A stretch of DNA of 54,610 bases from a candidate division KSB1 bacterium (GTDB taxonomy: Bacteria; Zhuqueibacterota; JdFR-76; DREG01), in contig JADFJB010000013.1 in the NCBI GenBank assembly GCA_022566355.1, positions 1 through 54,610 on the forward strand, read 5' to 3'. The translations under genes and the position numbers were made by a program. Shown one piece after another: positions 44,127-52,907 of the stretch. Positions within the stretch are counted from its first letter, which is position 1, and each line of letters begins with the position of its first letter. The notes under the pieces are model-generated. The model made no database searches and was not told where the DNA came from. It worked only from the letters and a program-made list of their open reading frames with translations.

Positions 44127-46442
44127 CTAATCATCAGGGAAATTCATATGGCTGACGAGAGCTTCAAATCGCGGATCATCACGAATACTGTCATACCAAG
44201 GATTGGTTTTTATATTAGATATCCTCTTGTTTTTTTCGAGCCATTCAAAGGCCATATCCTTATCCCCTAATCCGATATAAATCTGTGCAATATACTTAGG
44301 AGGGATGTAGGTCTTTTTCTCTTTCTCTAAGAGGTAGTCCAATATTTGTTTAGCCCTGTCTGGATAACCTGCAACAGCATAAGTGTAGGCCAGAGCCCAG
44401 TTTGTACCGGGGCTTTTGACTTTCCTAGAAAGAAATTCTGCAATCGCTTCCTGATACATGCCTTTTTGCTCATAAGCCCTTGCCAACCACCATTTGGGAT
44501 TGATTGCTTCGGGTTCAAGCTCCAGTACATTGCGATATGCATCAATCGCCTCATCATATCGGCCCGCATAAAAAAACACGTTACCTAAATTCGTATTTAT
44601 ACTAAGGGAGAGCGGATCGAGGCGCTGTGCAATCACCATCTCTCTTATGGCTTCTTCATGGCGTCCTAAGTTGGACAATAAATCACTGTATGATGCATGG
44701 TAGCCTGCAGAACTTGAATTTAGTCTGATCGCTTTTCTGAGATATTCTTCTCTCTCAAGCCAATCAAAACTCTCCTGAAATCTGATATCGGACAGTGTAG
44801 CATATGCATCGCCAAGGGTGCTATCAATTTCCAGTGCCTTTTGCAGGAATGACTTAGCCTTAGGGAGGACTGACTCTCTTGACGCGTAGCCCGTGTTTGC
44901 ATATCTTAAATAGGCATTGGAAAGACCCACATACGCCAACGCGAAATCAGGGTCAATTTCAATCGCTTTTTGTAGATGCTCAAAACCCTTTTCAGTCGTC
45001 TCTCTTGTCGTAGATTTTTCCATCTGATATTGGGCTCTTAGATAAAGTTGGTTGGCTTCCGGATTGACCAGGCGGACTTGCTTCAGACGCTTCTGTTCTT
45101 CGGGCGTTACGGTAATCTTGATCTCCCTGGCGATCTCTGACGCAACTTCGCTCGAAAGAATTAAAAAGTTAGTCAGTTGGCGGTCAAAATTGTTGGCCCA
45201 TAGATGCCGCTCCGGAGATAGCCCAATTAGCTGTACTGAAATTCGAACTTGATCATCGAACTGGATCACAGAGCCTTCTAATATTGACTTTACATTCAGC
45301 TCTTTTGCGATTGTCGACAATGGTTTTCTTACATCTTTATATTGCATGACAGATCTTCTGGAAATGACCCGCAATGCACTTATTTTTGAAAGCTCCGTTA
45401 TGATCGCATCGGTCATCCCATCCACAAAATACTCCTGCTCCGAATCCATTGAGAGGTTTTCTAAGGGTAAAACAGCAATGGAATCAATTGGCTCGGCTGA
45501 TTTGTGTCGGAATATACTAAACAGAATAATAGTTAGCAAACCCACGGCAGCCACGCCAATAGAAATTCGTGTCATTTTTTTGGTTCGAGAACTTACCCTA
45601 ACGGATTTCGGTGTAACTTTGGCAGTTGCATACTCTTCATTGATTTTCTTCAGATCAACAATTAGATCAACCATATTTTGGTAACGACCCGATGCATCTT
45701 TTTCTAAGCACTTACTGACAATCCGCTCAAGTTCCATCGGGATGCCGGTGCGAAGAGCTGTGACCGGCTCAGGATCTTCGTTCATAACCGAATAAGTTAT
45801 CGCCGGATCGTAGTCGCCCTTAAAAGGCAGCTGGCCAGTCAGCATCTCATACAATAGGACACCTAATGAGAAAATATCACTGCGATGGTCCACTTCGTCG
45901 CCCCGAGCCTGCTCTGGCGACATATAGGCAACTGTGCCTAGTGTGGTACCTTCTTTGGTGAGCTTAGTCTTGCCGCTGATCTTAGCCAACCCAAAGTCCA
46001 TGATCTTGACAGAGCCTTTAAGTGTGAGCATGATGTTGGCTGATTTAATGTCACGGTGAACCACGCCCTCTTCGTGGGCAGCCTGTAACCCTTGTGCGAT
46101 TTGGATGGCAAGATTGAGGGTATCATAAATTGGAATGGGGCCAGCTTCGATCTTATCCTTCAGTTCCTGACCCTTGATGTATTCCATAACGATGAACATC
46201 TCATCATCGACTTCTTCTATGTTGTAGATAGTAGCTATATTGGCATGATTAAGAGCGGCAGCCGCCTGTGCCTCAATCTTGAAACGCTTACCTTCTTCTT
46301 CATTTGCAGCGATTTGACGCGGCAGAAACTTAATGGCCACTTCACGCTTGAGGTTAGTATCTTCCGCTTTATACACGACGCCCATGCCACCTTCGCCAAG
46401 TTTATCAAGGATTTTGTAGTGAGATATGGTTTGGCCGATCAT
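44127..46442 (-). CDS. Membrane Ser/Thr protein kinase with TolB-like and TPR domains
   Basis: 771 residues. An N-terminal kinase domain (about 9-265) has LGEGGMGVVYKAED, K38 in VAIKFL, E57, VHRDIKSAN with D131, D149 in MDFGLAK and YMSPEQARG. A membrane helix (about 292-311) follows. Outside are a TolB/FlgO-type domain (about 318-425; SIAVLPLENLS, YFVDGMTDAI, VISRRSVMQYKD, YILEGSV-like) and TPR repeats (about 450-760). This is the domain order of bacterial PknB-like kinases that sense a signal outside and phosphorylate cytoplasmic proteins. The target is unknown. The ribosome site is weak. Repeat copy C ends 27 bases before the ATG. Confidence 0.92.
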   Translation of the reverse strand: MIGQTISHYKILDKLGEGGMGVVYKAEDTNLKREVAIKFLPRQIAANEEEGKRFKIEAQAAAALNHANIATIYNIEEVDDEMFIVMEYIKGQELKDKIEAGPIPIYDTLNLAIQIAQGLQAAHEEGVVHRDIKSANIMLTLKGSVKIMDFGLAKISGKTKLTKEGTTLGTVAYMSPEQARGDEVDHRSDIFSLGVLLYEMLTGQLPFKGDYDPAITYSVMNEDPEPVTALRTGIPMELERIVSKCLEKDASGRYQNMVDLIVDLKKINEEYATAKVTPKSVRVSSRTKKMTRISIGVAAVGLLTIILFSIFRHKSAEPIDSIAVLPLENLSMDSEQEYFVDGMTDAIITELSKISALRVISRRSVMQYKDVRKPLSTIAKELNVKSILEGSVIQFDDQVRISVQLIGLSPERHLWANNFDRQLTNFLILSSEVASEIAREIKITVTPEEQKRLKQVRLVNPEANQLYLRAQYQMEKSTTRETTEKGFEHLQKAIEIDPDFALAYVGLSNAYLRYANTGYASRESVLPKAKSFLQKALEIDSTLGDAYATLSDIRFQESFDWLEREEYLRKAIRLNSSSAGYHASYSDLLSNLGRHEEAIREMVIAQRLDPLSLSINTNLGNVFFYAGRYDEAIDAYRNVLELEPEAINPKWWLARAYEQKGMYQEAIAEFLSRKVKSPGTNWALAYTYAVAGYPDRAKQILDYLLEKEKKTYIPPKYIAQIYIGLGDKDMAFEWLEKNKRISNIKTNPWYDSIRDDPRFEALVSHMNFPDD

Positions 46443-46469
46443 TCTTTGATTCTCATAAGATAGTTTTGA

Positions 46470-46767
46470 TTTTAGTCAGCAGATATTTCTTCTACAATGA
46501 TACTGCATATTACTAGTTGAGAAATACAAAATCAACGATTTTTTTGGCTTTAGTTGGATATTTGCATGGCTGGTTAATTTCTTAGATTGTGGATATAGTT
46601 TCAAATGTGGTTGGATAATATTTTATAAAAAGTGTAAGTAAAATCGTGTGTACTAAATGTCCCAATATGTCTACATTTAGCCCTCCCCTTAATAAAAAAG
46701 GTTCGCCTTTGTGTATTGTTTTTATTGAATTTAAGCTTGTAGCGGATGTAGGATTCGAACCTAGTCC
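46470..46767 (-). repeat. Dispersed repeat, copy C (long)
   Basis: The second full-length copy, equivalent to 38645-38940 with many substitutions. It carries TACTAGTTGAGAAATACAAA (shared with copy B), GATATAGTTTCAAATGTGG, AAAGTGTAAGTAAAATCGTG and the ATTGAATTTAAGCTTGTA end shared with copy A. The end nearest the gene is 27 bases from the Ser/Thr kinase ATG; the far end runs into tRNA-derived sequence. Confidence 0.85.
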
Positions 46768-46797
46768 GCCAGTTGGCCGATATGAGCCCAACGAGCT
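46741..46797 (-). pseudogene. Decayed tRNA sequence (CAU-like anticodon)
   Basis: On the - strand the bases read TAGCTCGTTGG (D-arm start), GGCTCATATC (an anticodon arm with CAT), GGCGGACTAGGTTCGAATCC (T-arm) and TACATCCGCT (3' acceptor strand). The 5' acceptor strand that should match CATCCGCT (AGCGGATG) is absent: CTTAATTC is there instead. The D-loop is also shortened. It cannot fold into a full cloverleaf, so it is a remnant. The same T-arm to acceptor part lies at the end of repeat copy A. Confidence 0.7.
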
Positions 46798-47369
46798 AGA
46801 ATTAAGATCATTAAAACTTTAAAAGACAAACTATGTTGGCTATTTCTGGAAAATTCTTTAAATAAATTTTAGGACGCTAATATATCTTATCCCCCTTCAT
46901 ATTTCGGGTGTATGGGGTCTCAGAATCGGAATTATTAGGTTCTCGTCTTTTTAAGTTAAAATTTACCCAAAATATTTAAAAGCGGAAAATTCAAACATAA
47001 ATGATAATTCCAAATAAGCGACTGAGTTCATCCAAACGTTGCACATCGACCCCCAAAAACTGGGATCGAGTGCGAACGCCTATTCGTTACACCTTATAGT
47101 TTTATTATCCGTATTTGATATATTTCCTCTCGTTTTTTTTGCTTTGAGTTTTTCTAAGAAGTTGCTATGTAAGAAGTTGCTATGTCATATGCGTAAAGCC
47201 AGCATTGGAGATGATGCATTCAAAAAAAAGTAACCTACTTCTTTATTTATAATTATCACTTTCTATTGAATTTATATCCGACTATATTTATACTTACTTA
47301 CTTTAAAGTGAATGTAAAACACAATTTGTTTGATATACGGAAATCTAAATAGAGATTGGAATTTAATCA
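46798..47369. other. Intergenic stretch with a structured hairpin and a 15-base tandem repeat
   Basis: No convincing gene. Bases 47037-47078 fold into a bulged stem: CGTT, GCAC, TCGA and CCC pair with GGG, TCGA, GTGC and AACG. The unit AAGAAGTTGCTATGT occurs twice in a row (47156-47170, 47171-47185), and its 12-base core AAGTTGCTATGT recurs at 38101-38112. Promoter of ispG must lie in the last 200 bases; a clear -35/-10 pair was not picked out. Confidence 0.55.
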
Positions 47370-48437
47370 GTGATCGAAAGACGTAAAACCAGGCAAGTAA
47401 ACGTTGGAAATATAAAAATTGGCGGTGATGCTCCGATTTCCGTGCAATCTATGACAACTAAAAAAACAGAGGATGTCGAAGCTATAGTCGCGGAAATTAG
47501 ACGAATGGAAGAGGCCGGATGTGAAATTATTCGGATAACGGTGCCGAATGACGAGGCAGCAGATGGATTTGCGGAAATTCGTAAAAGAATAAAATCTCCA
47601 TTGGTTGCCGACATCCACTTTAATTATCGCATGGCATTGCGGGCTATCGAAGCCGGGGCTGATAAAATTCGCTTAAATCCGGGAAATATTGGCTCGGTAG
47701 ATCGAATTCGAGCAGTACTTAAGGCAGCTAAAGAGCGTGGTATTCCGATTCGGATTGGTGTGAATTCAGGCTCTGTCGAACGCGACTTACTCGAGAAATA
47801 TGGCTATCCTACTCCCGAAGCCATGGTGGAAAGTGCGATAAAGAATGTTGAGATTTGCCAGGATTTTGGCTTCGACGATATCGTTATTTCCGTAAAATCT
47901 TCCGATGTTGCAACCATGATTCAATGTTATCAATTGCTTTCTGAAAAAGTGGATTTCCCTTTGCATTTAGGCGTTACTGAAGCTGGTCTCAAGGAAAAAG
48001 GATCTATCAAATCTTCTATAGGAATCGGCACGCTGTTATCCCAGGGAATTGGCGATACCATTCGAGTTTCACTTACGGAAGATGTGGTTGAAGAAGTTAA
48101 AGTTGGTTATGAAATCCTGAAGTCACTTAGAATACGTAATTATGGAGTTAATATTGTTGCATGTCCAACCTGCGGTCGAATTGAGGTGGACTTGGTAGAC
48201 ATCGTTACAAAAGTTGAAAAGCAGTTGGAGAAATACAAGGATAAAAACTTAACAGTTTCCATATTAGGATGTGCCGTGAATGGCCCCGGTGAAGCACGTG
48301 AAGCGGATATAGGACTTGCTTTTGGGAAAGGGTCGGCTCTCGTTTTTAAGAAAGGCGTTAAAGAAAGAATGCTTAACGAGGATGAAGTTGTGAACTATTT
48401 AAAAGAAGAAATAGAGAATTGGCCAGACCCGGAATAA
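47370..48437 (+). CDS. ispG: IspG, 4-hydroxy-3-methylbut-2-enyl diphosphate synthase
   Basis: 355 residues with a GTG start. It catalyses the reductive ring opening of methylerythritol cyclodiphosphate to HMBPP in the non-mevalonate isoprenoid pathway. The TIM-barrel part opens with RKTRQVNVGNIKIGGDAPISVQSM and the C-terminal iron-sulfur domain binds a 4Fe-4S cluster through C265 and C268 (VACPTCGR) and C301 (ILGCAVNGPGEA). Length and continuous order match the short bacterial form without the A* insertion. Its presence says the organism uses the MEP route. No partner isoprenoid genes are in the window. Confidence 0.97.
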   Translation: MIERRKTRQVNVGNIKIGGDAPISVQSMTTKKTEDVEAIVAEIRRMEEAGCEIIRITVPNDEAADGFAEIRKRIKSPLVADIHFNYRMALRAIEAGADKIRLNPGNIGSVDRIRAVLKAAKERGIPIRIGVNSGSVERDLLEKYGYPTPEAMVESAIKNVEICQDFGFDDIVISVKSSDVATMIQCYQLLSEKVDFPLHLGVTEAGLKEKGSIKSSIGIGTLLSQGIGDTIRVSLTEDVVEEVKVGYEILKSLRIRNYGVNIVACPTCGRIEVDLVDIVTKVEKQLEKYKDKNLTVSILGCAVNGPGEAREADIGLAFGKGSALVFKKGVKERMLNEDEVVNYLKEEIENWPDPE

Positions 48438-48497
48438 AATCATAAAACAGTTTTGTGTCATGTTTAACCCCCGCCAAAAAATCCAACCGACACTGAT

Positions 48498-50024
48498 ATG
48501 AATTCTTCTACGGACACAATTGATAATCAGGATTCCTATTTCAAGCACAGTTCAAATTTGCATTATTATTTGATGGTTGGATTTGTCTGTATGTTTGTAT
48601 TTACCGGCATTTTTTTATTCCTGCAGAATTGGCAGAATAAAAATAAAACCCGCGATAGTGTAATAATCCGTATTTTTCCTCAAAATCAGAGCCATATTGA
48701 ACAATTGCGTCAGATGAAGTTCGTTTCCGGTGATCAAGACGTTTCAGATTATTTGGAGATTTCCGGAAAAGTGAGTAATGTGATAGAGCTAAATCGTCTC
48801 GGGATTCCAACAGCTGTACTTTTTGAAACTGAACAGCAGGATACAGTCGATGCATTTTATCCAACATATGATAACATCCTAAAACAATTACAAGAATTGG
48901 CATCAATCCATCCGGAGATTATGACCATAGAGAAGATTGGGTATTCGCAATTTAATCATAAACCGATAAAAGCTGTTAAAATTTCCGGCAATGTAAAGAT
49001 AGATGAGGATGAGCCGTCGGTTCTTTTTATGGGGGGGCATCATGCTCGAGAACCCATGGGGACGCAAGTTTGTTTGGCGATGATCAGGCACCTGGTGAAT
49101 AACAAAAACAAAGATCATGTTAAACACTGGCTTAATCACTTAAGTATTTGGATTGTGCCTTGTGTCAATCCGGACGGCTATGATTACGTCCTTACACAAA
49201 ATAATAAATTTCCCTGGTGGCGAAAGAATTTGCGTGACAATAATAATAACGGCGTATTCGAACCAGAAATAGATGGGGTTGACCTGAATCGTAATTATGA
49301 TTTTAATTGGGCCAATGGTGGACGCAAAGAAAACAAAAGTTGGTATTTTAGAGGTAAAACTCCCAGTTCGGAAAGTGAGATAAAAGCCATCATGAATTTA
49401 GCCGAAAGAGAGCGATTTGTATTAGCCATTGACTACCATAGTTTTGGCGAAGTTGTGATGTTCCCATGGGCGTTAGAAATGAAACCACCTGACGAAGTTT
49501 TTATCAGAGATCTGGCATCCGGATTATCTCAGAATCTTTCAAAATTTAAATTGAAAAAAAAGTATGATATAGTTTATTTGAATGGCCAATCCGGTCAGAG
49601 TGCAAACTGGCTCTATGCAAATTGGCGGACGTTTGCTTTAATCGTTGAAATAGGTAAGGAATTTTTCCCTTCTAAAGAGGCTCACCATGAACTAATTACC
49701 GCACAATTAAAAGGGATGGATTATTTATTGGATCGAGTATTGTCCAGTAGCTTGGTTGGCCATGTTTATGATATTGAAAATCGAAAACCTTTACCAGCAA
49801 TGATCCAATTGGAACAGGATTTCTCGCCGGCTGTAGAACCAACTCGATGCGATGAAAAATATGGCCGTTTTCATCGATTGGTTTTGCCTGGAAAATATTC
49901 AGTCCTTGCGATGTTAGATGGTTACAAGTCAACGAAAATTGAACATCTGATGATTAATAAAGGGCAGTACTTAAGTATTGAAATTCCAATGGAGAAAATG
50001 AGTACAATGGAAATTTCAAATTAA
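48498..50024 (+). CDS. M14 family zinc carboxypeptidase, membrane-anchored
   Basis: 508 residues: a short cytoplasmic tail, a membrane helix (about 27-46), a linker (about 50-110) and an M14 peptidase domain (about 115-415). The zinc ligands are H182 and E185 in GGHHAREPMG, and the later His in AIDYHSFGEV. The substrate region DGVDLNRNYDFNW and the general base Glu in ALIVEIGKEFF are also visible. After residue 415 there is a carboxypeptidase-regulatory-like beta domain (VGHVYDIENRKPLPAMI). It trims C-terminal residues from peptides outside the cytoplasm. It starts 60 bases after ispG. Substrate unknown. Confidence 0.92.
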   Translation: MNSSTDTIDNQDSYFKHSSNLHYYLMVGFVCMFVFTGIFLFLQNWQNKNKTRDSVIIRIFPQNQSHIEQLRQMKFVSGDQDVSDYLEISGKVSNVIELNRLGIPTAVLFETEQQDTVDAFYPTYDNILKQLQELASIHPEIMTIEKIGYSQFNHKPIKAVKISGNVKIDEDEPSVLFMGGHHAREPMGTQVCLAMIRHLVNNKNKDHVKHWLNHLSIWIVPCVNPDGYDYVLTQNNKFPWWRKNLRDNNNNGVFEPEIDGVDLNRNYDFNWANGGRKENKSWYFRGKTPSSESEIKAIMNLAERERFVLAIDYHSFGEVVMFPWALEMKPPDEVFIRDLASGLSQNLSKFKLKKKYDIVYLNGQSGQSANWLYANWRTFALIVEIGKEFFPSKEAHHELITAQLKGMDYLLDRVLSSSLVGHVYDIENRKPLPAMIQLEQDFSPAVEPTRCDEKYGRFHRLVLPGKYSVLAMLDGYKSTKIEHLMINKGQYLSIEIPMEKMSTMEISN

Positions 50025-50157
50025 TTCTTCCGAAATAATTAGATATTTGATATCATGTTACCCCGAATAATTTATCTGGAATACAAATAAAAAATCACTT
50101 AATATATAAAAAACAGGAACAATTTTATCGATTTGAAGCAGAAATGGAGGCAGTTGA

Positions 50158-50688
50158 ATGAAAAAGTGGTTGATCGTGGTATTTTTATTTCAAATTTTTA
50201 TGATCAATGCTTTTGCACAGCAATCACAAACACAGCATTATGTCAAAGTAAAATCAGAGAATCTTCGCCTGGCACCTAATGGCGACATCATTGCTATTGT
50301 AATTGGTGGAACAAGACTAAACGTTCTTAAAGAAGAAGGACAGTGGGTAAAAGTCCAGATGGAAGGTTATATTTGGAAACCATCTATTACGTCCGATTTG
50401 TCTGCAGTTGAGGGTTATAAAATACACGCTTTTCACATATTATTAAAGACCCAGGTAGAAGCACAATCTGTTTTAGACAAGGTGAAAGCAGGTGGAGATT
50501 TTAAAAAATTAGCGGCTGAATATTCGATTGATCCTGGTGCGGAAAAAAGTCAAGGAGATTTGGGGTATTTTAGTAGAGGTGATCTGATAAAAGAATTTGA
50601 AGACGTGGCATTTAATCTGAAGATAAATGAAACCTCGGGTATCGTAAAATCATCGTTGGGATATCATATCATTCGACGGATAGAATAA
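50158..50688 (+). CDS. Exported SH3-like plus parvulin (PpiC) prolyl isomerase
   Basis: 176 residues: a signal peptide (1-21, ending in AFAQ), a bacterial SH3-like domain (about 25-80; KVKSENLRLAPNG, LNVLKEEGQWVKVQ, YIWKPS) and a parvulin domain (about 90-176) with HAFHILLKT, GGDFKKLAAEYSIDPGA, KSQGDLGYFSRGDLIKEFEDVAF and SSLGYHIIRRI. It would speed proline isomerisation of secreted proteins, with the SH3 domain perhaps binding cell wall. The order SH3 then parvulin is unusual; known PrsA/SurA proteins lack an SH3 domain. A GGAGG site lies 6 bases before the ATG. Confidence 0.88.
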   Translation: MKKWLIVVFLFQIFMINAFAQQSQTQHYVKVKSENLRLAPNGDIIAIVIGGTRLNVLKEEGQWVKVQMEGYIWKPSITSDLSAVEGYKIHAFHILLKTQVEAQSVLDKVKAGGDFKKLAAEYSIDPGAEKSQGDLGYFSRGDLIKEFEDVAFNLKINETSGIVKSSLGYHIIRRIE

Positions 50689-50791
50689 ATGGTTAAGGTA
50701 GTCAAACCCAAACAATTATCTTCCAGTAAAATTTTGGATCAAGTACTAGATTAATTTATTAATTGGGGGTTTACGATTAGTGAGGATCGCC

Positions 50792-50973
50792 AATTAACCT
50801 GAATAATTCATGAATCATGCATTTTAAACTTAAAACTTCAAATCATGTCATCCCGCCGCGCGACGGGATCTATTTCCATCAATATGAAAAAGCTGAATAT
50901 TAAGAATGAAATATAGTAAAAAATTATTTTCTTGAATAACAGTGATAAGATTTATGAGTTATTCAGGTTAATT
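50792..50973 (+). repeat. MITE-like palindromic repeat, best-preserved copy
   Basis: Terminal inverted repeats of 23 bases (50792-50814 and 50951-50973) match in 21 positions. Inside lie TTTTAAACTTAAAA, a GTCATCCCG...CGGGATC core and no gene. Just beyond, 50999-51088 is a GTG frame of 29 codons (MKIDEQEKQMMKQLEEF start) with plausible codons but no ribosome site; it is not called as a gene. Nothing else is seen in the 50689-51173 gap. Confidence 0.7.
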
Positions 50974-51173
50974 ACATTTAACTTGCATTAGACTAGTAGT
51001 GAAGATTGACGAACAAGAAAAACAAATGATGAAACAATTGGAAGAATTTATTTCAAGTATCGATATAAATGTCGATGGCTCCAAATAATTAGTTTTCTGA
51101 AAAATCAATTTTGAAGGGGGTTTAGCAGCCTCTAATTTTATTTAAATAAATTCATAAATTTAACTGGGGTAGT

Positions 51174-52715
51174 ATGTTTGCTAAAGTTTTAAGTGCCGGG
51201 GTTCTGGGGATTGATGCTTATGTGATCGACGTCGAAGTTCACCTAGAAGGACAGGCGCCATATTTTGCAATTGTTGGTTTGCCGGATGGTGCAGTCAAAG
51301 AATCTCGAGAGCGGGTCGAAGCTGCAATAAAAAATTGTGATTTTCGCTTTCCGTTAAAAAAGATCATCGTAAATTTGGCACCTGCGGATATTAAGAAGGA
51401 AGGTTCATCCCTGGATTTGCCCATTGCCCTGGGTATTTTGTCGGCATCAGGCAAGATTATGTCTGACAAATTAAATGATTACGTGCTTTTGGGTGAACTT
51501 TCATTGGATGGGAATCTGCGCAGCGTTCGCGGAGCTTTACCGATTTCAGTGGCAGCACGAGATGTCGGAAAGAAAGGCATTATTCTTCCCAGGGTTAACG
51601 CGATTGAAGCTGCTATGGTGCAGGGAATCGAAATCATACCGGTAAACAATCTCCTGGAAGCCATCTCCTTTTTAAACGGCGACAGCGATATTTCACCCTT
51701 TCAACTGGATATGGAAAAAATGTTTATCAGTAAGCGATTTTATTCATTTGATTTTTCCGATGTAAAAGGACAGGAACAAGCGAAGCGTTCCCTGGAAGTC
51801 GCCGCAGCAGGAGGACACAACATTTTGATGATTGGACCGCCTGGCTCTGGTAAGACCATGCTTGCCAAGCGTTTTCCCACCATACTTCCGGATTTAACCG
51901 TAGAAGAAGCGCTGGAGACGACTAAGATTTACTCGGTTTCAGGTAAGTTACCGCCAAATACATCTTTGGTTGCAATACGCCCTTACCGCTCACCTCACCA
52001 TACAATCAGCGACGCAGGCTTAATCGGCGGTGGACATATTCCGCACCCTGGAGAAGTAAGCCTGGCAAATCACGGTGTCTTGTTTTTGGACGAGTTGCCG
52101 GAATTCAGGAAGAATGTTCTTGAGGTGATGCGGCAACCACTGGAAGATGGTTGTGTTACAATTTCCAGGGCCATGGTTAGTATCACATACCCTGCTAATT
52201 TTATGCTTGCAGCCGCGATGAATCCATGTCCTTGCGGTTATTTAACTGATCCCACCCACGAGTGTACGTGTACTGTTCCGGTCGTGCAGCGTTACCGTGC
52301 TAAAGTTTCAGGGCCGCTATTAGATCGCATTGACATCCATGTTGAAGTTCCTGCAGTTGCGTATGAAGACCTGGCTTCAAAAAAATTGGGAGAGAAGTCC
52401 GAGGCAATACGGTCGAGAGTGAAGAAAGCCAGAAAAGTTCAACTGCAACGGTTTGAATCGGAAGCCAAAATTTTCTGTAATGCACATATGCAATCCCGGG
52501 AGATTCGTGAGTATTGCGAAATCGATACTCCGAGTAAAGAATTACTCAAGATCGCCATTACCAGACTTGGACTTTCTGCCCGGGCATATGACAGGATTCT
52601 CAAAGTTTCACGAACCATTGCAGATTTGGAAGATGAAGAACTTATTCTGACACAGCATGTAAGTGAAGCGATCCAGTACCGCAGTTTGGACAGGGATTTT
52701 GTGGCTTCAATTTAA
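51174..52715 (+). CDS. comM: YifB/ComM-type Mg-chelatase-like AAA+ ATPase
   Basis: 513 residues. An N-terminal Lon-protease-like domain (about 1-165; [34 protein letters not shown]), then the AAA+ core with Walker [14 protein letters not shown], Walker [11 protein letters not shown], sensor and arginine residues, and a Mg-chelatase C-terminal part (about 400-513). A cysteine group [17 protein letters not shown] is conserved in this family. ComM orthologues extend branch migration during natural transformation, so this gene agrees with DNA uptake by the type IV pilus encoded upstream in the window (inference). It stands alone between two MITE-like repeats. Confidence 0.92.
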   Translation: MFAKVLSAGVLGIDAYVIDVEVHLEGQAPYFAIVGLPDGAVKESRERVEAAIKNCDFRFPLKKIIVNLAPADIKKEGSSLDLPIALGILSASGKIMSDKLNDYVLLGELSLDGNLRSVRGALPISVAARDVGKKGIILPRVNAIEAAMVQGIEIIPVNNLLEAISFLNGDSDISPFQLDMEKMFISKRFYSFDFSDVKGQEQAKRSLEVAAAGGHNILMIGPPGSGKTMLAKRFPTILPDLTVEEALETTKIYSVSGKLPPNTSLVAIRPYRSPHHTISDAGLIGGGHIPHPGEVSLANHGVLFLDELPEFRKNVLEVMRQPLEDGCVTISRAMVSITYPANFMLAAAMNPCPCGYLTDPTHECTCTVPVVQRYRAKVSGPLLDRIDIHVEVPAVAYEDLASKKLGEKSEAIRSRVKKARKVQLQRFESEAKIFCNAHMQSREIREYCEIDTPSKELLKIAITRLGLSARAYDRILKVSRTIADLEDEELILTQHVSEAIQYRSLDRDFVASI

Positions 52716-52788
52716 CTAGGAATAAAAATCCGTGATCTCTAAAATATGCAGAGGTTCCTATAGGTAATGGAATTTCCTGTCGATTGTT

Positions 52789-52899
52789 AATTAACCTGGA
52801 TAATTCATGAATTGCAGTTTTAAGTTCAAAATTTCCTAATTGTCATCCCGTTGCGGACGGGATGACAGTGATAAGGTTTATGAATAGATCTGGTTAATA
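52789..52899 (+). repeat. MITE-like palindromic repeat, short copy
   Basis: Starts AATTAACCTGGATAATTCAT and ends TTTATGAATAGATCTGGTTAAT, the inverted ends of the family. The centre has GTTTTAAGTTCAAAATTTCC and a TCATCCCGTTGCGGACGGGATGA stem. It stops 8 bases before the ATG of the FapA-family gene, so any promoter of that gene lies inside or upstream of it. Confidence 0.7.
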
Positions 52900-52907
52900 T
52901 ACTATCT

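Noticed and set aside
46741-46797. A functional tRNA gene
   Set aside because: The 5' acceptor strand is missing and the D-loop is shortened, so a cloverleaf cannot form.
47039-47233. 64-codon + strand frame upstream of ispG
   Set aside because: It crosses the hairpin and the tandem repeat and lacks a ribosome site and any family resemblance.
50999-51088. 29-codon frame (GTG start) between the MITE copy and the ComM gene
   Set aside because: The codons look plausible, but there is no ribosome site and no similarity that I recognise; too weak to call.
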